This document shows positions 15,623-23,393 of a stretch of 64,000 bases of DNA, in pieces. The stretch is from Melioribacteraceae bacterium. GTDB taxonomy: Bacteria; Bacteroidota; Ignavibacteria; Ignavibacteriales; Melioribacteraceae. Numbering within the stretch: the stretch's first letter is position 1; the number at the start of each line of letters is the position of its first letter. The DNA is taken from the NCBI GenBank assembly GCA_016342755.1, contig JAEINS010000007.1, forward strand, positions 62,001 through 126,000. The letters are read 5' to 3'. Made by a program: the position numbers and the translations under genes. Under the pieces are notes generated by a model, which did not search any database, was not told where the DNA came from, and saw only the letters and a program-made list of their open reading frames with translations.

Positions 15623-17443
15623 GTGAAAAATTCGTTAATAATTTTAGTTAGTTTATTTTTACTAATCAGTTGTACAAAAGAAGTTACTAATAAAAATACT
15701 CCTTCGCCGGAATGGGTAAAAAGTGCCGTGTTTTATCAAATATTTCCAGAGCGCTTTAATAACGGTGATAAGAATAATGATCCCGAATTAAAAGATATGG
15801 AAAACTGCTGGCCTTACAAATATTCTGCCGACTGGAAGATTCATCCATGGACTTCTGATTGGTATAAACTTCAGCCTTGGGAAGTTTCTCGTGGTGGAGA
15901 TTTTTATAATAACTTTGGAATTAGACGATATGGCGGCGACTTACAGGGTGTTATAGATAAACTTGATTATTTAAGCGATTTAGGAATTACAGCAATTTAT
16001 TTTAATCCTTTATTTGAATCTCCTTCGCTGCACAAATATGATGCTTCTTCTTATCATCATATTGACGATAACTTTGGCCCTGATCCGGATGGCGATAAAA
16101 AACTAGTTGCTTCAGAAACTCCCGGAAATCCTTTAACCTGGGAATGGACTTCGGCTGATAAGATGTTTTTAACTGTGATTGAAGAATGTCATAAACGGAA
16201 TATTAAAGTAATAATTGATGGTGTTTTTAATCATACAGGAAATAATTTTTGGGCATTTAAAGATGTAATTAAAAATGGAGAAAGCTCAAAATACAAAGAA
16301 TGGTATAATGTTAAAAAGTATGATGATCCGGCAACAGAAGAAAATGAATTTGATTACGACGGCTGGAACGGTGTTCATGATCTCCCGGAAATTAAGGAAG
16401 ATGAGAATGGATTAGTTGCTGATTTTGCTGAACATGTTCATGCTATTTCTAAAAGGTGGATGGATCCTAATAATGATGGTGATCCGGGTGATGGAATTGA
16501 CGGCTGGCGATTAGATGTTGCAGAAATGGTAAATATTGAATATTGGAAACTTTTTAGAAGACAAGTTAAAGAAATAAATCCGGATGCTTATATAACCGGG
16601 GAAATATGGTGGGAACAGTGGAACGAAAATAAAATGTTTAACGCTGCCCCATGGTTAAAGGGTGACGCTTTTGATGGTATTATGAATTACAGATATGCAG
16701 CCGCGACAAAAAATTTCATAATTGATAATAAAAACAAAATAAGTGCTGAAGAATTTGTAAATAGATTTAAGCAGATATACTCGGATTATAAACCGGATGC
16801 CTATTACTTTGTTCAGAACCTGAACTGCAGTCATGATGTTGACCGTTTAGCTTCACAAATTATTAACCCGGATATTTGGTATGATCACACTGCAAATCCA
16901 CAGCAAAATAAAAACTACGATGTACGCAAGCCAAATGCTGAAGAGAGAGCAAAGCAGAAATTGATTATAGGAATACAAATGACTTTGCCCGGTGCGCCAG
17001 TTATATATTACGGCGATGAAGCAGGAATGTGGGGCGGAGACGATCCTGACTGTAGAAAACCAATGGTATGGTCAGAGTTTGATTATGAAACTGAAACAAC
17101 ACATCCGATGAACTTAAAACGTCCGGCTGATGAAGTAAAATTTGATGAAGAACTTTTTAATTATTATAAAAAAATTATCGGGATACGAAATAACAATGAA
17201 GTATTGAGTAAAGGTAAAATCAATTTCTTATTTACTGATAATGAAAATGATATTGTTGTTTATGAAAGAGTTCTTGATGATGAAAGAATTTTAGTTGTAA
17301 TAAACAATAATTCTGAAAAAGTGAAAGTTGATTTATCAAAATACACAAATGGTTTAACTAAAGATCTTATTACTGATGGTGAGTTAAAAATAATAGATAG
17401 TATTATTGAACTTGATGCATATCAGATTTTAGTATTGAAATAA
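15623..17443 (+). CDS. GH13 alpha-amylase-family lipoprotein (cyclomaltodextrinase/neopullulanase type)
   Basis: Lipoprotein of 606 residues hydrolysing alpha-1,4 (and possibly alpha-1,6) glucans. Chosen start is GTG 15623, with AGGAG seven bases upstream, which gives a clean lipoprotein leader (LFLLISC, Cys at about 17); the open frame to a TTG at 15599 lacks this. GH13 regions are intact: DGVFNHTG, GWRLDVAEM (nucleophile D298), ITGEIWWEQ (acid/base E327) and NCSHDVDR (stabiliser D405). The YGDEAGMWGGDDPDCRKPM segment is typical of neopullulanase and cyclomaltodextrinase enzymes. It is likely periplasmic or surface-anchored, is monocistronic, and has a terminator. It is not linked to the uronate locus. 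Confidence 0.9.
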   Translation: MKNSLIILVSLFLLISCTKEVTNKNTPSPEWVKSAVFYQIFPERFNNGDKNNDPELKDMENCWPYKYSADWKIHPWTSDWYKLQPWEVSRGGDFYNNFGIRRYGGDLQGVIDKLDYLSDLGITAIYFNPLFESPSLHKYDASSYHHIDDNFGPDPDGDKKLVASETPGNPLTWEWTSADKMFLTVIEECHKRNIKVIIDGVFNHTGNNFWAFKDVIKNGESSKYKEWYNVKKYDDPATEENEFDYDGWNGVHDLPEIKEDENGLVADFAEHVHAISKRWMDPNNDGDPGDGIDGWRLDVAEMVNIEYWKLFRRQVKEINPDAYITGEIWWEQWNENKMFNAAPWLKGDAFDGIMNYRYAAATKNFIIDNKNKISAEEFVNRFKQIYSDYKPDAYYFVQNLNCSHDVDRLASQIINPDIWYDHTANPQQNKNYDVRKPNAEERAKQKLIIGIQMTLPGAPVIYYGDEAGMWGGDDPDCRKPMVWSEFDYETETTHPMNLKRPADEVKFDEELFNYYKKIIGIRNNNEVLSKGKINFLFTDNENDIVVYERVLDDERILVVINNNSEKVKVDLSKYTNGLTKDLITDGELKIIDSIIELDAYQILVLK

Positions 17444-17454
17444 AAAGAAAGTCT

Positions 17455-17489
17455 AAACCTCTGAGGTCTTTAAAACCCCGGAGGTTTTT
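17455..17489 (+). terminator. Intrinsic terminator after GH13 gene
   Basis: AAACCTC (17455-17461) pairs with GAGGTTT (17481-17487) with additional inner pairing; T tract 17485-17489. Confidence 0.7.
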
Positions 17490-17556
17490 GTAACAAGTTT
17501 ACTGCAAAAAAGGGACACTGAATTCCCCGGCTTAAGTAAAGGCTCTTCCCAGCATA

Positions 17557-17715
17557 TTAAAATATAGCATAAATAAACGGTGCTAAAGCAGATCCCTGAG
17601 TAAGGATAATCAATCCGCCAAGTAATGCAAGAAAAAGTACAATCGGAAGAAGCCACCATTTTTTTCTAATTCTTAAAAAATCCCAAAGTTCTTTCGCAAT
17701 CGAAAGTTTACCCAT
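17557..17715 (-). CDS. DUF5989-family small membrane protein
   Basis: A 52-residue protein beginning MGKLSIAKELWDFLRIRKKW, with a single membrane helix (LLPIVLFLALLGGLIIL) and a short tail ending APFIYAIF. This length and layout match the DUF5989 family, which repeatedly occurs after carbamoyltransferase and SxtJ genes. It starts 12 bp after the SxtJ-like stop, so it is the third gene of that operon. Another minus-strand frame of 68 codons overlaps it (17453-17659) but has no family features. The helper role in carbamoylation is inferred from context. Confidence 0.8.
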   Translation of the reverse strand: MGKLSIAKELWDFLRIRKKWWLLPIVLFLALLGGLIILTQGSALAPFIYAIF

Positions 17716-17727
17716 TTTATTCACCTA

Positions 17728-18144
17728 TTAAAATTGTCTTTCTGTATCAATCTGTTTGTATTCCTTTACAGGACGCACATTCCAATAACTGCTTTTATCT
17801 TTTTCAATTTTCATATTAAGAAAATCTTTTCCAAACACTTTAGCAATAATTGCCATTGGTGTAATTACCAGATAAAACAGAATCCCAAGAATTAATCTTG
17901 TCATTACAAAACCCATCAGAATAGCTAAAGTCATCCACACTTTCTGAAGCGGTTTTAACAGCTCAGGCAAAGCTAATCCAAAGGCTGCAAAGGCTGATCC
18001 GAATGAAAGGAAATAAACGTACAGATCAATGTCTTTATATAGCTGATAAAAAGAAATCAGAATTAAAACAGCACCGATTACAAAACCGAAATCTCTTAAT
18101 TCCTTTTTCCCGCTTTTAATATTTTTTAGTTCCTCTAACATCAT
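17728..18144 (-). CDS. SxtJ-family membrane protein
   Basis: Protein of 138 residues with three to four membrane helices (about 22-42, 45-62, 68-100 and 100-115) and a basic cytosolic tail ending in a KEYKQIDTERQF-like segment. It matches the SxtJ family, named from the saxitoxin cluster where it sits beside the O-carbamoyltransferase SxtI; its function is not known. It begins 12 bp after the carbamoyltransferase stop. The two Met codons at the start (18144 and 18141) are equally possible. Confidence 0.8.
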   Translation of the reverse strand: MMLEELKNIKSGKKELRDFGFVIGAVLILISFYQLYKDIDLYVYFLSFGSAFAAFGLALPELLKPLQKVWMTLAILMGFVMTRLILGILFYLVITPMAIIAKVFGKDFLNMKIEKDKSSYWNVRPVKEYKQIDTERQF

Positions 18145-18156
18145 ATATAATTAAGC

Positions 18157-19974
18157 CTAATCAAGTTCAAATTCTTTCTTCCAGTCAGAATCACCATCTA
18201 ACGGCTTCTGCTCTTTTTTATCAAGTATGAAATTACCAAGTGCAAGATAATCCATATCAGTCCGCATGAAACATCTGTATGCGTCTTCCGGGGTACATAC
18301 AATCGGTTCTCCACGAACATTGAACGAAGTATTTACAATTACTCCGCACCCATACTTTTTATCAAACTGATCTATTATATCGTGATACTTTGGATTGGTG
18401 ATTTTATTTACCGATTGTATTCTTGCGGAATAATCAACATGTGTAATAGCCGGAATATCTGAGCGGACAATATTGAGTTTATCAATTCCAAAAAGTTTAG
18501 TCTCGTCATCACTCATCTTTTTCTGACGTTCTTTTTTTACATCGGCAACTAAAAGCATGTATGGACTTGGTCTGTCAATCTCAAAATAATCCGATATTTT
18601 TTCTTCAATAACTGATGGAGCAAACGGACGAAAACTTTCGCGGAATTTTATTTTAAGATTCATTTTACTTTGCATCTTCGAAGATCGGGCATCACCAATA
18701 ATTGATCTTGCACCTAATGCTCTTGGACCAAACTCCATTCTCCCGTTAAACCAGCCCACTACATTTTCGTTAGCAAGCAGATCGGCAACATGTTCACCAA
18801 GTTTAGAATCATCAACTTTGGAATAAACATATTCAGATTTATTGAGATATTCTTCTATTTCCCCGGAGGAAAATTCTGTTCCTAAATATGAACCGCTCTG
18901 GGAATCAGTTTTATTATCAGCAGTTCTAGCATTATCTAAATATTGATACCAGGTAAATAACGCGGCTCCTAAAGCACCTCCGGCATCTCCGGCAGCAGGC
19001 TGAATCCATATATCATCAAATAAATTTTCTCTTAAAAGTTTTCCATTCGCCACGCAGTTTAGAGCAACACCGCCGGCAAGGCACAAATATTTTTGTCCGG
19101 TTATTTTTTTTACATGTTTTGAAATTCTTAACACAATCTCTTCAGTTACGTCCTGTACTGATCTGGCAAAATCCATTTCTCTTTGTGTAAGCTCTGATTC
19201 AGGTTTTCTTGCCAGTCCGCCAAACAATTTATCAAATTTACCGTTGGTCATTGTTAATCCGGCAGCAAAGTTGAAATACTTCATATTCAACTTAAAAGAA
19301 CCATCTTCTTTAAGATCAACAAGCTCATTCAAAATAAGATCAACATATTTTGGTTCTCCGTAAGGAGCCAGTCCCATAATTTTGTATTCACCGGAATTTA
19401 CTTTAAATCCGGTATAATAAGTAAACGCTGAGTATAACAGTCCAAGAGAGTGGGGGAACTTGATATCGGCTTTTATACCTATCTTATTTCCGCTTCCAAC
19501 TCCGTAACTTGTAGTTGTCCACTCGCCCACTCCATCGAGTGTTATAAAAGCGGCTTCTTGGAATGGAGAAGCAAAGAATGCTGAAGCGGCATGCGACTCA
19601 TGATGTTCCGGGAAAAGTATATTCCCTTCGTAACCAAGTTCTTTTTTAATTACTTCCTTCATCCACAGTTTTTGGTTTATCCAAAGCGGGATTGCTTTTA
19701 TAAATGATTTAATTCCAACGGGAGCAAAACTTAGATAGGTTTCTAAAATTCTTTCAAATTTTAGAAAAGGCTTGTCATAAAAAACTACATGATCAATTTC
19801 GCCAACTTTTATTTTGCCTTCTGTTAAACAGTAATTAACAGCATTAGTTGGGAAACGAAAATCATGTTTCTTTCGTGTAAATCTTTCTTCCTGAGCGGCG
19901 GCAATTATTTTGCCGTCTTGAACAAGGCAAGCCGCGCTGTCGTGATAAAAAGCTGAAATCCCGAGAATGTTCAT
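18157..19974 (-). CDS. NodU/CmcH-family O-carbamoyltransferase
   Basis: Enzyme of 605 residues transferring carbamoyl from carbamoyl phosphate, via carbamoyl-AMP, to a hydroxyl. The Kae1-like N-terminal half carries NILGISAFYHDSAACLV, EERFTRKKHDFRFP and the HESHAASAFFAS metal/adenylate site near residues 114-125; the C-terminal YrdC-like half ends with NTSFNVRGEPIVCTPEDAYR. Length is normal for the family. Substrates of such enzymes are nodulation factors, antibiotics or sugars; here a cell-surface glycan or lipid is possible but unproven. It is the first gene of the carbamoyltransferase/SxtJ/DUF5989 operon. Confidence 0.92.
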   Translation of the reverse strand: MNILGISAFYHDSAACLVQDGKIIAAAQEERFTRKKHDFRFPTNAVNYCLTEGKIKVGEIDHVVFYDKPFLKFERILETYLSFAPVGIKSFIKAIPLWINQKLWMKEVIKKELGYEGNILFPEHHESHAASAFFASPFQEAAFITLDGVGEWTTTSYGVGSGNKIGIKADIKFPHSLGLLYSAFTYYTGFKVNSGEYKIMGLAPYGEPKYVDLILNELVDLKEDGSFKLNMKYFNFAAGLTMTNGKFDKLFGGLARKPESELTQREMDFARSVQDVTEEIVLRISKHVKKITGQKYLCLAGGVALNCVANGKLLRENLFDDIWIQPAAGDAGGALGAALFTWYQYLDNARTADNKTDSQSGSYLGTEFSSGEIEEYLNKSEYVYSKVDDSKLGEHVADLLANENVVGWFNGRMEFGPRALGARSIIGDARSSKMQSKMNLKIKFRESFRPFAPSVIEEKISDYFEIDRPSPYMLLVADVKKERQKKMSDDETKLFGIDKLNIVRSDIPAITHVDYSARIQSVNKITNPKYHDIIDQFDKKYGCGVIVNTSFNVRGEPIVCTPEDAYRCFMRTDMDYLALGNFILDKKEQKPLDGDSDWKKEFELD

Positions 19975-20370
19975 AATAATTTAAGTTGGATAGATTTTTT
20001 GCAATTGGATAAATATATAAAATTATAAATAATTAACTACATTTTTCTTTGCTGTTGTGCCAAAATAAAAGGCAACAAAACCTTTAAAAATTAAAATATA
20101 TAATGTTTTCTAAAGCACTACAAATTTTCAATGTAGTTGTTTTTACTTGATCAAAAATAAGTTTCTTTAAATTAAATTCAAAATTCTCATTATTCTTGTC
20201 CAATTTGGGCTTATCCCAGATTGGATGGTCTTTGAACCTTCTCTTTTTTTTAAAAAAGTATAACCTATAATAATACCGTTTTTTTGGTTACAATTATTAT
20301 GAAGTAAGGGCTTTTTCAAATTACAAAGGGTAACATTTTTATGAATATAAATTTTTGTTGAAATTTTTTA
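19975..20370. other. Intergenic region between divergent operons
   Basis: About 400 bp of AT-rich DNA between the carbamoyltransferase and the receptor operon promoter. I found no coding potential, tRNA or clear hairpin; it must hold the leftward carbamoyltransferase promoter, which I cannot place. Confidence 0.4.
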
Positions 20371-20399
20371 TTGACAAGATATGATATTTCATATATATT
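20371..20399 (+). promoter_or_regulatory. Sigma70-like promoter of the alginate locus
   Basis: TTGACA (20371-20376), a 17-base spacer, then TATATT (20394-20399). This is a near-perfect housekeeping promoter, about 75 bp upstream of the TonB-receptor start. Transcription would begin near 20406. Confidence 0.65.
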
Positions 20400-20406
20400 A
20401 TGTCAG

Positions 20407-20417
20407 TTGTCATACAA
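20407..20417 (+). promoter_or_regulatory. FadR-type operator palindrome
   Basis: TTGTCATACAA has palindromic arms TTGT/ACAA and fits the FadR-subfamily half-site pattern TnGTnnnACnA. It lies at the predicted transcription start, where a bound repressor would block initiation. The window encodes two FadR-type regulators that could bind it. Confidence 0.55.
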
Positions 20418-20473
20418 GTTTATGTAATTTTTGAAATCATGTTGAAAAAGAATTCTAATAAGGAGATTCTTCG

Positions 20474-23350
20474 ATGCCAAAGAAGCTCAAATTTCAAATA
20501 ATAGTTGTTTTCTTAATAAGTTTTGTTTCTGCAATTATTTCTTTTGCCGGACAAACAGGTAAAGTAGCCGGAAAAGTTACAGATTCTACAACAGGCGAAA
20601 TTCTTATTGGGGCAAATGTTATAATAAGTTCAAAATGGATTGAAGGTGTAGAACAGCCGCTTACGTTTGTATATGGCGCTTCAACCGATTTTAATGGAGA
20701 GTATTTTATACTTAACATTCAACCGGGATTGTATACGGTAAAGGTTTCCTATATTGGTTATCAATCCGAAGTAGTTACCAAAGTAGCGGTAGATGTTGAT
20801 AAAACTACTACTGTAGATTTTAAAATTACCGAACAGCAATATCAGACAGACGAAGTTACTGTTGTGGCTTATTCACCCAAAAAGGTTGAACCCGATGTAA
20901 CCGCGACAAAACAAGTCTATAATATTAGTGATGTGCAATCAATTGCAGGCGTTGCCGATATAACTGATATACTTCAGCTGCAGGCGGATGTTGTGGATGA
21001 TCATTTTAGAGGCGGACGTGCAGGAGAAACCCAGTATTTATTAAGCGGTGGATCCATAGTTAATCCTCTTACAAACAGCAGGGCATTTAGCCCCATAGTT
21101 ACTGGTATGCAGCAGGTTGAGGTTTATACGAGTGGTTTTAGTGCCGAGTATGGGAACGCACAATCTGGTGTTGTAAATATGATGGCGCGTGAAGGTAGTG
21201 ATGTCTGGCAAACACGTGTGGAAGGTGCGGTTATTCCTCCATATTATAAAACATGGAATGGATCGCCATATAATCCAGATAATCTATATTTCTATAATGA
21301 ACTTAAAAATCTGGAATCCTGGTTGGAAGAAAATCCTACACAGCCGGGAAGACCCTTATATGACGCGGGTTACGGGTTTAGCGGTGTTTATTTGCCAGAG
21401 AGAAATGTATGGCCTCCAAATCCGCTTACCAGAGCAGATTCCTTATTTGTAGCAAAATTTGGACAGACTTCCTGGATGCAGTCAATTAGAGATTTAGGTC
21501 TGGAATACGATAACACTCCGGATATCAGGCTTGATTTTACAACCGGCGGACCAATTGCAAAAAATTTGAAGAACTTTACTGCCGCACGTATAAATACAGA
21601 AACTCCCCAGGTTCCTCTTGTTAATTCTGATTTAGAATTGCAGGTGATGTCAAACTTTACTTATCAGCTCAATAAAGAAAATAAATTTGGTTTTAGAATA
21701 ATATACGATAAGACATCTGAGGGATATTTAAATAGCAGTTGGCTTAGATGGATGTTCGATAGAACATTCTATGTAACGCAAAATAGAAATAATACCATTC
21801 AATATAGCTTTAACTGGAATCGGATTTTAGATGAAGCAACAGTACTTGATATGAAATTTAATATACTCGATTCTTATTCTGAAAATAGAATTGAACTATT
21901 ACAGGACGGAGAATTTCTAGAGGAATATTCGAATGGAACTAACTGGGTTGATTATACCGGGCCATCAAATCATACTATTGGTAAATTAGCCGATGACAGG
22001 GGTGAACAGCAAACATATTCTTACGATTTTAACGCGAGTGTATTATCGCAGATAAGCAGATATAACTTAGTAAAAGCCGGATTCCAATTTACATATCATG
22101 AGTTATTGGTCAATCAGGAAGTTAACGTAACTAATCAGGGTTCATACAGAAAAGTAAAGTTTGATGCCTATCCATACGAAGGCGGTCTATATATACAAGA
22201 TAAATTAGAACTTGCGGGCTTTATTGCCAATATCGGATTAAGATTCGATTTCTATAATTTTAATACTAATTACTATTCCGATTTATATTCGCCATTACGA
22301 AATGAAAATTACGATCCGTCAAAACCTTATTTAGAAAGAGGTCAATATTATGATCCGGAGTTGGCTACAACAAAAGACACAAAAATGTTTTATCAGTTGC
22401 AGCCGAGAATTGGATTCTCTTTCCCATTATCCGAATCTACAGTATTTCATTTAAATTACGGAACATTTACGCAGAGACCGGCTTTTAATCAAGTATTTTA
22501 CAGTCAGGTAACAAGCTTTAATGAAATTGAAGTTTTGGGAAATCCCAGACTAAAACCAGAAAATACCAAAGCATACGATATTGGTTTAGTTCAGGCTTTC
22601 GATTTTGGAATGAAGCTGGATATTGGCGCTTATTATAAAGACGTTACCGATCTTGTTGAAACAGCATATTTTTATGACGAACAGCAATCAGTATACAGAA
22701 CATACATAAACAGAGATTATGCCGATATAAAAGGATTTAGCGTAAATCTGGAACAAACCATAGGTGATATACGCGGTTATGTAAGGTATAATTATGAATC
22801 AGCGACTGGAAAAAGCAGTAACTCACTTGATGCCCCGATAACATTCTTCGAAAATCCGGCCGAAGGTCAGGAAGCAATTGATCTTCCAGATCCGGGCGAT
22901 GTTTATATGGATTATGACAGAACACACAAGCTTGTATTTAATTTAAGATATTTAACACCGAAAGATTTATTCCTAATAGGCGATATGAGTTTTAGTGCTA
23001 CATATAAATTTTATTCCGGGAGACCTTATACATGGGATGTTACTGGTAAAGGATTAAAGTATAACCAAAGAACACCGGATGAACACAACATTAGGATGAG
23101 AGTTGAAAAGAAATTCCACGTGAACCGAACAAATATAACAGTGTATGTTGAAGGATTTAATCTGTTTAATGAAGAAGTATATAACTATTCAAGAACATTT
23201 AATAACGATAGAAACACTCCTAAGTGGGAAAATGACAGAGAAAATATTTTAACGTACGATGAATATTATCCATACGTAACAGATCAGTCAGCATACTTAT
23301 TAACAAATTCGCCAAGGCATTTTAGAATTGGTGCAGTAGTGAAATTCTAA
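20474..23350 (+). CDS. TonB-dependent outer-membrane receptor
   Basis: Protein of 958 residues: signal peptide (1-25, cut near SFAG), a carboxypeptidase-regulatory-like domain (about 28-115), a plug (about 125-235, with LLSGGSIVNPLTNS and YGNAQSGVVNM), and a beta-barrel ending in a terminal phenylalanine (FRIGAVVKF). It likely imports oligosaccharides in a TonB-driven manner. AAGGAG precedes the ATG. It heads a run of same-strand genes, and the next gene encodes a T9SS surface protein rather than SusD. Its place at the head of the alginate locus implies alginate oligomers as substrate; alternatives cannot be excluded. Confidence 0.9.
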   Translation: MPKKLKFQIIVVFLISFVSAIISFAGQTGKVAGKVTDSTTGEILIGANVIISSKWIEGVEQPLTFVYGASTDFNGEYFILNIQPGLYTVKVSYIGYQSEVVTKVAVDVDKTTTVDFKITEQQYQTDEVTVVAYSPKKVEPDVTATKQVYNISDVQSIAGVADITDILQLQADVVDDHFRGGRAGETQYLLSGGSIVNPLTNSRAFSPIVTGMQQVEVYTSGFSAEYGNAQSGVVNMMAREGSDVWQTRVEGAVIPPYYKTWNGSPYNPDNLYFYNELKNLESWLEENPTQPGRPLYDAGYGFSGVYLPERNVWPPNPLTRADSLFVAKFGQTSWMQSIRDLGLEYDNTPDIRLDFTTGGPIAKNLKNFTAARINTETPQVPLVNSDLELQVMSNFTYQLNKENKFGFRIIYDKTSEGYLNSSWLRWMFDRTFYVTQNRNNTIQYSFNWNRILDEATVLDMKFNILDSYSENRIELLQDGEFLEEYSNGTNWVDYTGPSNHTIGKLADDRGEQQTYSYDFNASVLSQISRYNLVKAGFQFTYHELLVNQEVNVTNQGSYRKVKFDAYPYEGGLYIQDKLELAGFIANIGLRFDFYNFNTNYYSDLYSPLRNENYDPSKPYLERGQYYDPELATTKDTKMFYQLQPRIGFSFPLSESTVFHLNYGTFTQRPAFNQVFYSQVTSFNEIEVLGNPRLKPENTKAYDIGLVQAFDFGMKLDIGAYYKDVTDLVETAYFYDEQQSVYRTYINRDYADIKGFSVNLEQTIGDIRGYVRYNYESATGKSSNSLDAPITFFENPAEGQEAIDLPDPGDVYMDYDRTHKLVFNLRYLTPKDLFLIGDMSFSATYKFYSGRPYTWDVTGKGLKYNQRTPDEHNIRMRVEKKFHVNRTNITVYVEGFNLFNEEVYNYSRTFNNDRNTPKWENDRENILTYDEYYPYVTDQSAYLLTNSPRHFRIGAVVKF

Positions 23351-23393
23351 AGCTGGATTTCAATAAACATGAAAATCTTTTGGAGTTTAATAA

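Noticed and set aside
17453-17659. 68-codon minus-strand ORF
   Set aside because: Overlaps the better-supported DUF5989 gene in another frame and includes the GH13 terminator.
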